Shown: one piece after another, positions 42,787 through 49,855 of the stretch | How positions within the stretch are numbered: position 1 is the first letter of the stretch | Layout of the letters: each line of letters starts with the position of its first letter | Assembly: GCF_009754915.1 (NCBI RefSeq) | Contig: NZ_WPIK01000010.1 | Location: 1-64,000 of the forward strand | DNA from: Mucilaginibacter arboris | GTDB taxonomy: Bacteria; Bacteroidota; Bacteroidia; Sphingobacteriales; Sphingobacteriaceae | Length of the DNA: 64,000 nt | Reading direction: 5' to 3' | The notes under the pieces: generated by a model | Database searches by the model: none | The model's input: only the letters and a program-made list of their open reading frames with translations | Told to the model about the DNA's origin: nothing | Translations under genes and position numbers: made by a program

Positions 42787-43916
42787 TACAAACGTTGTGC
42801 AAGTTTTTTCACCATGTTATTTTTCCAGTTGTAAAACGTTCCTGCAATAATTTGTTCGCGTGCTTCTTTTACCAGCCATAAATAGAAATTCAGGTTGTGC
42901 AGGGTAGCTATTTGTGCGCCAAGCATTTCGCCGGAATGGATCAGGTGTCGAAGATAAGCCTTTGAGTAATTTATATCACTAAACAAAGCGCTGTCTTCAT
43001 CAATTGCCGAAAAATCATTTTTCCATTTTTCGTTTTTAATGTTGATAATGCCGTTCCGGGTAAAAAGCATACCATTCCTGCCGTTCCTGGTGGGCATTAC
43101 ACAATCAAACATATCAATACCTAAAGCAATATTTTCCAGGATATTAACAGGCGTGCCTACACCCATTAAGTAACGCGGTTTGTTTTGTGGGAGGATGTTG
43201 CATACTACTTCCGTCATGGCATACATTTCTTCTGCCGGTTCTCCAACAGATAAACCTCCAATAGCATTTCCTTCCCGTTCAAAAAAAGCAATTGCTTCGG
43301 CAGATTTTTCGCGTAAATCTTTATAAACAGAACCCTGTACAATTGGAAAAAGCGCTTGCGGGTAACCATATTTTGGTTCAGTAGAATCAAAGCGTTCGCA
43401 ACATCTTTTTAACCAGCGATGCGTCATTTCTATGGATTTTCGTGCATACCCATATTCGCATGGATAAGGCGTACACTCATCAAAAGCCATAATAATATCG
43501 GCACCAATAATGCGCTGTGTATCCATTACATTCTCTGGTGTAAACAAATGTTTTGAACCATCAATATGCGAACGAAAAGTTACGCCTTCTTCTTTGATTT
43601 TACGAACTTCGGAAAGTGAATAAACCTGGTAACCGCCGCTATCTGTTAAAATTGGTTTGTCCCAATTCATAAACTGGTGCAATCCGCCCGCTTTTTCTAA
43701 AATATCTAAACCCGGCCTTAAATAAAGATGGTAGGTATTGCCAAGAATAATCTGTGCTTTAACATCGTTAGCCAATTCCCGCTGATGTACTGCTTTTACT
43801 GTTCCGGCTGTACCAACAGGCATAAAAATTGGCGTTTGTATGGTTCCGTGACCGGTAGTAATTTCTCCTGCCCTTGCTTTAGAAAGGGTATCAAGGGCAA
43901 CTTGCTGAAACTTCAT
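42786..43916 (-). CDS. tgt: queuine tRNA-ribosyltransferase
   Basis: 376 residues. Exchanges guanine for preQ1 at the wobble position of GUN-anticodon tRNAs. Catalytic Asp92 in LTDSGGYQVYSL, GGLSVGEP for base recognition (220-227), and nucleophile Asp271 in MFDCVMPTRNGRNG. The usual zinc ligands CxCxxC after the core are absent: residues 307-313 read EDSALFS before YSKAYLRHL. This is as I recall for Bacteroidota Tgt. First gene of the tgt/LptF-G/EamA operon, with a strong -7 box upstream. Confidence 0.96.
   Translation of the reverse strand: MKFQQVALDTLSKARAGEITTGHGTIQTPIFMPVGTAGTVKAVHQRELANDVKAQIILGNTYHLYLRPGLDILEKAGGLHQFMNWDKPILTDSGGYQVYSLSEVRKIKEEGVTFRSHIDGSKHLFTPENVMDTQRIIGADIIMAFDECTPYPCEYGYARKSIEMTHRWLKRCCERFDSTEPKYGYPQALFPIVQGSVYKDLREKSAEAIAFFEREGNAIGGLSVGEPAEEMYAMTEVVCNILPQNKPRYLMGVGTPVNILENIALGIDMFDCVMPTRNGRNGMLFTRNGIINIKNEKWKNDFSAIDEDSALFSDINYSKAYLRHLIHSGEMLGAQIATLHNLNFYLWLVKEAREQIIAGTFYNWKNNMVKKLAQRL
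42860..42882 (-). repeat. motif variant inside tgt
   Basis: GTGCTTCTTTTACCAGCC then ATAAA; first base differs from the core. Encodes LWLVKEA on the gene strand. Confidence 0.5.
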
Positions 43917-43939
43917 TTATATAAACACCAATTAGGGCG

Positions 43940-43947
43940 CAAAAGTA
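43940..43947 (-). promoter_or_regulatory. candidate -7 box TACTTTTG for tgt operon
   Basis: TAnnTTTG on the minus strand, followed by CG, 24 bases before the tgt start. Confidence 0.55.
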
Positions 43948-44041
43948 GGAAATAAAAGTATTTTAGCGGATGTTTTATTGCTTTGGATACGGTAATGCGG
44001 TTAATTTTTAAGAAATTCGCAAGCCGAAAATTGATTTTAAT

Positions 44042-45163
44042 TTGGAAGAATTAGTACATTATACACTGTTTATACTGTTTCAGGTTTGTTTTGTTGTCCA
44101 GTTGTATTTCCTGTTTTATTATTACAACGGATTTAAATTCAGCAATTTTATAAGCAATAATCCTGCAGTAAAAACCTTACCAATTTCTGTTGTAATTTGT
44201 GCCCGGAACGAAGCACAAAACTTACAGGAAAACCTGCCTGCTATTTTAGCTCAAAATTATTCTGATTTTGAAGTAGTAGTGGTTAATGATTGTTCAAACG
44301 ATGATTCATCACACATTCTCAATCAGTTTAAAGCTGCTTACCCCAATTTGAAAATTGTTACTGTAAGCGAACATAAACTTTTTAAAACAGGTAAAAAGTT
44401 TGCTTTAACAATGGGTATTAAAGCAGCAAAAAACGAATATCTGCTTTTTACGGATGCCGATTGCAAGCCAGCTTCAGAGCAATGGCTGCAATTAATGCAG
44501 GACGGTTTTACAGATCAGAAAGAAATAGTGCTTGGTTATTCTCCCTACCGAAAAACCGGCGGTTTATTTAATACGTTTATTAGGTTTGAAACTATAAAAA
44601 CTGCCATTAATTATTTATCGGCAGCATTAAACAATAACCCATATATGGGTGTTGGGCGTAATATGGGTTATACCAAGTCTTTATTTTTCCGTTCTAAAGG
44701 ATTTGCTGCTCACATGCACCTTTTGTCTGGTGATGATGACCTGTTTGTTAATCAAAATGCAACAGCTTTTAACACCACTGTTCAAATCAGTCCCGAAACA
44801 CATACCTATAGCGAAGCTAAAGACAGTTTAGGCAGTTATTACCGGCAGAAAAGGCGGCACATGGGCGTAGGAAAATATTACCGCACAAAAAACCGTATTT
44901 TAATCACTTTAGATGCTTTAAGTGGCTTTCTTTTTTATACCTTTCTAACCGTATTACTTTTACTAAAATTTGAGCCCTGGATTGTAGGCGGGATTTTTAT
45001 TTTCAGACTGGTTATACAAAGCATTATTTATCCTAAAATATTTAGAAAACTCGATGCAGCAGACCTGATCTGGTGGTTGCCACTGTTAGATTTGTTTTAT
45101 TATATATACCTGAATGTATTTGGAATAGTTGGGTCGGTTACAAAAAATCTGAAATGGAAATAA
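44042..45163 (+). CDS. family 2 glycosyltransferase
   Basis: 373 residues with a TTG start (LEELVHYTLFILFQVCF): the frame is closed by TAA at 44009-44011 and no ATG occurs before the catalytic domain. N-terminal membrane helix, then the GT-A core PISVVICARNEAQNLQENLPAIL, EVVVVNDCSNDDS, LLFTDADCKPAS (DxD), a GDDDLFVN acceptor block and YRQKRRHMGVGKYY (QxxRR-like), and two C-terminal helices. Processive-type glycosyltransferase of the inner membrane. Its stop overlaps the sigma-factor start by 10 bases. Divergent from tgt. Confidence 0.88.
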   Translation: MEELVHYTLFILFQVCFVVQLYFLFYYYNGFKFSNFISNNPAVKTLPISVVICARNEAQNLQENLPAILAQNYSDFEVVVVNDCSNDDSSHILNQFKAAYPNLKIVTVSEHKLFKTGKKFALTMGIKAAKNEYLLFTDADCKPASEQWLQLMQDGFTDQKEIVLGYSPYRKTGGLFNTFIRFETIKTAINYLSAALNNNPYMGVGRNMGYTKSLFFRSKGFAAHMHLLSGDDDLFVNQNATAFNTTVQISPETHTYSEAKDSLGSYYRQKRRHMGVGKYYRTKNRILITLDALSGFLFYTFLTVLLLLKFEPWIVGGIFIFRLVIQSIIYPKIFRKLDAADLIWWLPLLDLFYYIYLNVFGIVGSVTKNLKWK

Positions 45164-45768
45164 ACGTTAACTTTTCTGAGAACGCAAAAAATGATTTTAA
45201 CCTGGTGGTGCGCGCCAGGAAAGGCGAGCAGAAGGCTTATGCCGATTTGATGCAGCGTTATAAAGAATCCATTTACTTTATGGTTTTGAAAATGGTAAAT
45301 AATAAGGACGATGCGCAGGATTTAACGGTAGAAACCTTTGGTAAAGCTTTTCAGAAACTGGATAAGTATCAGCCGGAATTTGCTTTTAGTACCTGGCTTT
45401 TTCGTATTGCTACCAATAATTGTATCGATTTTATCCGTAAAAAGAAATTAAACACGCTTTCTATAGACCGTTTGGTAGATGAAGAAGGAAACAACCAACC
45501 GCTTCAAATTAAATCGGATACATTAAACCCGGAAGAAACATCCATCAAAAAACAGCAGGCGCAAGAGCTGAAAGTAATTGTAGAAGGTTTACCGCTTCGT
45601 TACCGTAACCTCATTATGTTGCGTTATTTTGAAGAATTGTCGTACGATGAAATTGCGAAAGAACTTGATTTGCCTTTAGGAACCGTAAAAGCACAACTTT
45701 TTAGGGCAAGGGATTTATTATCAAACGTGTTGAATAGAAGGAGAAAAGATATTAATAGTGACTTTTGA
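45154..45768 (+). CDS. ECF-type RNA polymerase sigma factor
   Basis: 204 residues from the ATG at 45154. Sigma-70 region 2 (FNLVVRARKGEQKAYADLMQRYKESIYFMVLKMVNNKDDAQDLTVETFGKAFQKLDKYQPEFAFSTWLFRIATNNCIDFIRKKK) and region 4 (LPLRYRNLIMLRYFEELSYDEIAKELDLPLGTVKAQLFRARDLL). No anti-sigma gene adjacent; both neighbours overlap it (glycosyltransferase by 10 bases, rsmG by 11), so expression is tied to theirs. Single-copy envelope sigma of this type is well conserved in Bacteroidota. Confidence 0.93.
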   Translation: MEINVNFSENAKNDFNLVVRARKGEQKAYADLMQRYKESIYFMVLKMVNNKDDAQDLTVETFGKAFQKLDKYQPEFAFSTWLFRIATNNCIDFIRKKKLNTLSIDRLVDEEGNNQPLQIKSDTLNPEETSIKKQQAQELKVIVEGLPLRYRNLIMLRYFEELSYDEIAKELDLPLGTVKAQLFRARDLLSNVLNRRRKDINSDF

Positions 45769-46384
45769 TATCCTGCTCAAATATTTTCCTGATCTAAGCA
45801 CACAACAGCAGCAACAATTTAAACAGTTGCTGGAACTTTATACGTATTGGAATGGGCAAATCAATGTAATTTCCAGAAAAGATATTGATTTGCTTTACGA
45901 GCGGCACGTGCTGCATTCTCTTGGAATAGCAAAAATTTGCAGTTTTTTAGGTGGAGAAACTGTTTTAGATGTAGGCACAGGCGGCGGTTTTCCGGGCATT
46001 CCTTTAGCCATCTTATTTCCCGAAACCCAGTTTCATTTAGTAGATTCTATCGGCAAAAAAATTAAGGTGGTAAAAGAAGTATCACACGCACTTGGGTTAG
46101 CTAACGTGAAACCAAGCCATGCAAGAGCAGAAGAAATTAACGGAAAATTTGATTTTGTAGTTTCTCGCGCTGTAACCCAGTTAAAAGACTTTTATCCCTG
46201 GGTAAAGAACCAATTTAACAAGCAATCAAAAAATAAGCTTAAAAACGGTTTGCTTTATTTAAAAGGCGGCGACTTGGAGAAGGAAATTGCAGAATCTAAT
46301 TTAAAAGTACAGCAGTTTCCTTTAAATGCTTTTTTTGAAGAAGACTTTTTTGAAACCAAGAAAGTAATTTATATACCTGCTTAG
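45758..46384 (+). CDS. rsmG: 16S rRNA (guanine527-N7)-methyltransferase
   Basis: 208 residues from a GTG start at 45758 that overlaps the sigma-factor stop; AGGAG lies about 14 bases upstream. SAM-binding VLDVGTGGGFPGIPLAILFPETQFHLVDSIGKKI, then FDFVVSRAVTQLKDFYPWV. Methylates G527 in the decoding centre. A motif core (46069-46082, GTAT variant) encodes VVKEVS in frame, with ordinary codons. Confidence 0.95.
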   Translation: MTFDILLKYFPDLSTQQQQQFKQLLELYTYWNGQINVISRKDIDLLYERHVLHSLGIAKICSFLGGETVLDVGTGGGFPGIPLAILFPETQFHLVDSIGKKIKVVKEVSHALGLANVKPSHARAEEINGKFDFVVSRAVTQLKDFYPWVKNQFNKQSKNKLKNGLLYLKGGDLEKEIAESNLKVQQFPLNAFFEEDFFETKKVIYIPA

Positions 46385-46408
46385 CTTCCTTTAATTATCT
46401 CGGCAACG

Positions 46409-46432
46409 ATTTTTACCTGCTAAAAGAAGCAT
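46409..46432 (+). repeat. bipartite motif copy between rsmG and dprA
   Basis: ATTTTTACCTGCTAAAAG then AAGCAT; A-tract and exact core. Confidence 0.85.
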
Positions 46433-46478
46433 CCTGTTTATACTTTAAAATAAATTTTTAATTTAGACGAAAGTATAT

Positions 46479-47576
46479 ATGTCGTTACTACACCAGCTTG
46501 CTTTAAAATTTGTTCCTGGAATTGGCGATGTGCTTGCCAAAAACCTAATCAGTTATTGCGGAAGTGCAGAAGAAATATTTAAAACTTCCAAACATAAATT
46601 ATTACAAATTCCAGGTATCGGCCCAAAAATGGCAACTGCATTTCTAAATAAAGAATGTTTTGTCAAAGCAGAAAATGAAATTCGGTTTATAGAAAGAAAC
46701 AAGGTAAAAGCTATTTTTTATACTGATGCTGCTTATCCTAAAAGATTAAAAAGCTGTATTGATGCACCTGTAATGCTGTTTTTTAAGGGAAATGCAGATT
46801 TAAACAAGCAACGGGTAATTAGCATTGTTGGCACGCGTAATGCAACTGCTTACGGGAAACAATTATGCGACGAATTGATAGGGCACTTAAAAAAGTATGG
46901 TGCAACAATAGTCAGTGGTTTAGCTTATGGTATTGATATTTGTGCACATAAAGCGTGTGTTAAGCAAACGCTTCCAACAGTTGGTATTTTAGCACATGGT
47001 TTAGACCGTGTTTACCCATCTCAACATACTCACATTGCAGAAAAAATGATGGAAAATGGTGGATTATTAACAGAATTTCCATCTCAAACCAATCCCGAAC
47101 GCGAAAATTTTCCTAAAAGAAACCGCATTATTGCAGGCATGGCAGATGCAACAGTGGTAGTAGAGGCAAGCATTAAAGGCGGCGCTTTAATTACTGCAGA
47201 AATTGCCAATTCGTATAATCGTGATGTTTTTACTTTTCCCGGAAGGATAGGAGACGAGTTTTCTGAAGGATGCAACTTTTTAGTAAGGTTTAACAAAGCT
47301 GGTTTGCTAACCGGTTATAGTGATCTGGCAGAACAATTGGGCTGGTTAGAAAATACAGTATTGGTAAAAAAGCAGCAATTGTTGTTTCCGCTGGATTTAA
47401 CAACAGATGAAAAAACGATTTTTGAAATGCTGCAATTAGCAGAACAAACAGGAATTGATGACCTTTCTATCCAAACAAACCTGCCGGTAAGCATTCTTGC
47501 CATGAATTTGTTGAACCTCGAAATGCAAGGGTTGGTGCGGTCTTTACCGGGAAAATCCTACACTCTAATCAAATAA
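46479..47576 (+). CDS. dprA: DNA-processing protein DprA
   Basis: 365 residues. Helix-hairpin-helix start (FVPGIGDVLAKNLISYCGSAEEIF and IPGIGPKMATAFL), the Rossmann domain with ISIVGTRNATAYGKQLCDELI, IVSGLAYGIDICAHKAC, FPKRNRIIAGMADATVVVEASIKGGALITAEIA, and a C-terminal winged-helix DML1-like end. Loads RecA on incoming single strands during natural transformation. Its presence means the cell has at least one component needed for competence, relevant to the motif interpretation, though dprA is also found in cells not known to be competent. Confidence 0.95.
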   Translation: MSLLHQLALKFVPGIGDVLAKNLISYCGSAEEIFKTSKHKLLQIPGIGPKMATAFLNKECFVKAENEIRFIERNKVKAIFYTDAAYPKRLKSCIDAPVMLFFKGNADLNKQRVISIVGTRNATAYGKQLCDELIGHLKKYGATIVSGLAYGIDICAHKACVKQTLPTVGILAHGLDRVYPSQHTHIAEKMMENGGLLTEFPSQTNPERENFPKRNRIIAGMADATVVVEASIKGGALITAEIANSYNRDVFTFPGRIGDEFSEGCNFLVRFNKAGLLTGYSDLAEQLGWLENTVLVKKQQLLFPLDLTTDEKTIFEMLQLAEQTGIDDLSIQTNLPVSILAMNLLNLEMQGLVRSLPGKSYTLIK

Positions 47577-47578
47577 GT

Positions 47579-48052
47579 TCAGGTGTATTTGTATTGAAGC
47601 ATTTTTCCGGTCCCGCTGCTTACTTCAGCCCAACGGTCTGCTTCTAACTCAACTTCGGCCCAGGCAGCAGTAGGAATTGTTGTTATTTTACCAGTTAGAA
47701 AATACAGGAGGTTACTGATACCGGGATTATGACCAACCAAACACGCAGTTTCGTATTGATCTTCCAACCGATTTAGTAGTTGAAGCAAAGCGTCAACATT
47801 TGCTTCATAAATTTTGGCGTTTATTACAGCATCATCCAAACCTAAAGTAGCAGTAAAAATATGGGCTGTAGCTAAAGCGCGTACAGCCGGACTGGTAATG
47901 GTAATTTGAGGCAAATTTCCGCTGTTTAATAAAAAAGCAGCCATTTGTGCTGCATCCTGTTTGCCTTTTGATGTTAGCGGCCGGTCAAAATCAGTTAAGC
48001 TTTCTAAAATTGATTCGGCTTCTGCATGCCTTATCAAGATTAATTTTTTCAT
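47579..48052 (-). CDS. SixA-type phosphohistidine phosphatase
   Basis: 157 residues. RHG-type motif LILIRHAEAES at the N-terminus (His8 nucleophile; RHA instead of RHG as in SixA), FDRPLTSKGKQDAAQMAAFL, ITSPAVRALATAHIF and the second histidine in LVGHNPGISNLLYFL. Branch-1 histidine phosphatase, small one-domain form. Removes phosphate from histidine of Hpt-type or PTS proteins in relatives. Converges with dprA. A motif core abuts its start codon. Confidence 0.92.
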   Translation of the reverse strand: MKKLILIRHAEAESILESLTDFDRPLTSKGKQDAAQMAAFLLNSGNLPQITITSPAVRALATAHIFTATLGLDDAVINAKIYEANVDALLQLLNRLEDQYETACLVGHNPGISNLLYFLTGKITTIPTAAWAEVELEADRWAEVSSGTGKMLQYKYT

Positions 48053-48054
48053 CG

Positions 48055-48067
48055 GTAAAAGAAGTAT
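48055..48067 (+). repeat. motif copy directly before the sixA start codon
   Basis: GTAAAAGAAGTAT; on the gene strand ATACTTCTTTTACCG runs straight into ATG. The distal base also overlaps the stop of the upstream gene. Confidence 0.75.
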
Positions 48068-48750
48068 CAGTTATTTTTGATCAGGTAAGAAACCGCTATA
48101 CCGAAAACCTTATTCCTGGTTTTAATATTTACATCGTCGTACAATCCCGGAGTTGCAATATCCCGCAAGCCATATTCATAATTTAATTCAAACCCGATTC
48201 CATGTAATAAACGGATCTCCGCCCTAAAATTGAGGCCGTAATCCGTACGTTTATAATCGCTGTTTTCATTGTTTCCAAACGCAACTTTTTCGCTTCCGTC
48301 AATTGGAGAATCAAAAATAATACCGGAGAGCGTGTAATTTCCCCAAAGCCCGTAAGCTACATAGGGGCCTCCGCCCAAAAATAAAGTACCGATTTTCGTA
48401 CTCTTACGATATAGAAAGCTGACCGGAACTTCTAAGTAATATAAACGGGCATTTTTTCGCCTGTTGGTACTTGTTTCCGGGTTGATGTACGTGTTTTCAC
48501 CACCTTTGCCATCCAACATTAAACCAGTTTGTATAGTAAATTTAGGCCACTCTAATTCTGTTGTGCCACCGATCCTAAAATTACTATAGTTTTTAGATTG
48601 ATAAGTTGAACTGGTTGGATTATTATAAGCACTGATAGAGGCAAAATTAATACCTGCTTTTGCACCAATTTTAACAGTTTGCGCCTTTAATGTTTGGAAC
48701 AACAGGAACAGCGAAATAAAGATAAGTGTACATTTTTTTAACATCATCAA
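48067..48750 (-). CDS. PorT-like outer-membrane beta-barrel protein
   Basis: 227 residues with signal peptide (to KAQT, about residue 24). Opens with VKIGAKAGINFASISAYNNP, the common start of small outer-membrane barrels (porin-family, PorT/OmpA-like) of Bacteroidota, continues with alternating strands (FTIQTGLMLDGKGGENTY, LYYLEVPVSFLYRKS) and ends in NKVFGIAVSYLIKNN. Eight-strand barrel likely. Substrate or function unknown. Confidence 0.8.
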   Translation of the reverse strand: MMMLKKCTLIFISLFLLFQTLKAQTVKIGAKAGINFASISAYNNPTSSTYQSKNYSNFRIGGTTELEWPKFTIQTGLMLDGKGGENTYINPETSTNRRKNARLYYLEVPVSFLYRKSTKIGTLFLGGGPYVAYGLWGNYTLSGIIFDSPIDGSEKVAFGNNENSDYKRTDYGLNFRAEIRLLHGIGFELNYEYGLRDIATPGLYDDVNIKTRNKVFGIAVSYLIKNN

Positions 48751-48801
48751 AAATAATTAGGATGAATAGGTAGAGGTAAATTTAGTCAATAAGAATGACG
48801 G

Positions 48802-49821
48802 TTAAAAAGAAGCATCAGCTTTGTTTGCAAAGTTAATGAGTTGCTGGTTCGGGATGTCTTTCATGCACTTAAAATGGCCTAACGGACATTTTTCTAAACC
48901 AAATTTAGAACAAGGCCTGCAATATAAATCGACACCAATAACTTCTGCATCTTTTTTTTGATAGGGCCAAACGCCAACTAATTCAGGTGCTGTACTTCCC
49001 CAAACAGAAGCAACTGGTTTATCAAAAGCCTCGGCAATGTGGGTTAAGCCTGTATCAAAACCGATAATTTTATGCGCTTGTGTCAACAAAAAAACCGATT
49101 GGTCTAAAGTAAGCGTACCGCAGGCATTGTAAATTTTTTTGCCGGTAAAAGAAGCAATTTCGTCGCCATTGATTTTTACATCATCTCCGCCAAGCAAAAC
49201 AACCGGAAAATTAATATCATTACAAATTTGTGCTACCTTTTCATTTGGCATGCGTTTGGTAAAATGCGTGGCACCAATAATAAATACTACATAGTTGGGC
49301 AGGTGAGAAGCCGGAAGCAGATCTGGTAGTTTGTATTGCCTTTTCAGGTAGTAATTGATGGGCTGCCCATCGTTTTTTATGCCCAGAAAAGCTACCGTTT
49401 CTAAATAACGGTCAACCAGGTGTTTATCAGAAATGAATTTCCATTTCCATTTCAAATAAAGCCACTTTTGTAAAGGTTGTTTTTTGAAGGTAGAAGCCGG
49501 AATACCAGTTTTAAATTTGATGAGGGAAGTTCGCAAGTTATTATGCAAGTCAATCAAATAATCATATTTTTCTGCTTTGATCTGATAAATTGTGTCTGAT
49601 AAATTTTTCTGCAATAGAAGCAGCTTATCTACATAAGGGTTTCCTTCGTAAATGTATTTAAAAGCAGGTTTAGTTAAAAAATGGATTTCTGCATCAACCA
49701 ACTGCAACTTTAAACAGCGCACTACAGGCGTTGTATAAATAATATCGCCCATAGAACTTAAACGGATAACCAATATTTTAAGCGTTTTTTTCAAAATAGC
49801 AGGATCAGATGTTGAACTCAT
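48802..49821 (-). CDS. glycosyltransferase family 9 (heptosyltransferase-like)
   Basis: 339 residues. N-terminal LKILVIRLSSMGDIIYTTPVVRCLKLQL, mid-blocks YLIDLHNNLRTSL, VFIIGATHFTKRMPNEKVAQICN, VLLGGDD, and C-terminal IIGFDTGLTHIAEAFDKPVASVWGSTAPELVGVWPY, the GT9 signature for LPS heptosyltransferases. Adds a sugar to lipid A core on the inner face. Final residues KADASF are encoded by a motif copy which also supplies the TAA stop. Confidence 0.92.
   Translation of the reverse strand: MSSTSDPAILKKTLKILVIRLSSMGDIIYTTPVVRCLKLQLVDAEIHFLTKPAFKYIYEGNPYVDKLLLLQKNLSDTIYQIKAEKYDYLIDLHNNLRTSLIKFKTGIPASTFKKQPLQKWLYLKWKWKFISDKHLVDRYLETVAFLGIKNDGQPINYYLKRQYKLPDLLPASHLPNYVVFIIGATHFTKRMPNEKVAQICNDINFPVVLLGGDDVKINGDEIASFTGKKIYNACGTLTLDQSVFLLTQAHKIIGFDTGLTHIAEAFDKPVASVWGSTAPELVGVWPYQKKDAEVIGVDLYCRPCSKFGLEKCPLGHFKCMKDIPNQQLINFANKADASF
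48803..48815 (+). repeat. motif copy that provides a stop codon
   Basis: TTAAAAAGAAGCAT region: on the gene strand GATGCTTCTTTTTAA ends the GT9 gene as DASF-stop. Confidence 0.65.
49132..49156 (+). repeat. in-frame bipartite motif copy inside the GT9 gene
   Basis: AATTTTTTTGCCGGTAAAAG then AAGCAATTT; encodes EIASFTGKKI, with one core mismatch (GCAA). Confidence 0.7.
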
Positions 49822-49830
49822 TACAATGCG

Positions 49831-49855
49831 ATGCTTCTTTTACCGGGTAAAAATC
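49831..49855 (-). repeat. bipartite motif copy spanning the stop of the PolX gene
   Basis: ATGCTTCTTTTACC then GGGTAAAAATC; the PolX stop codon is part of the core, with last residues KIFTR. One of only two minus-oriented copies in 26-57 kb. Confidence 0.85.
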
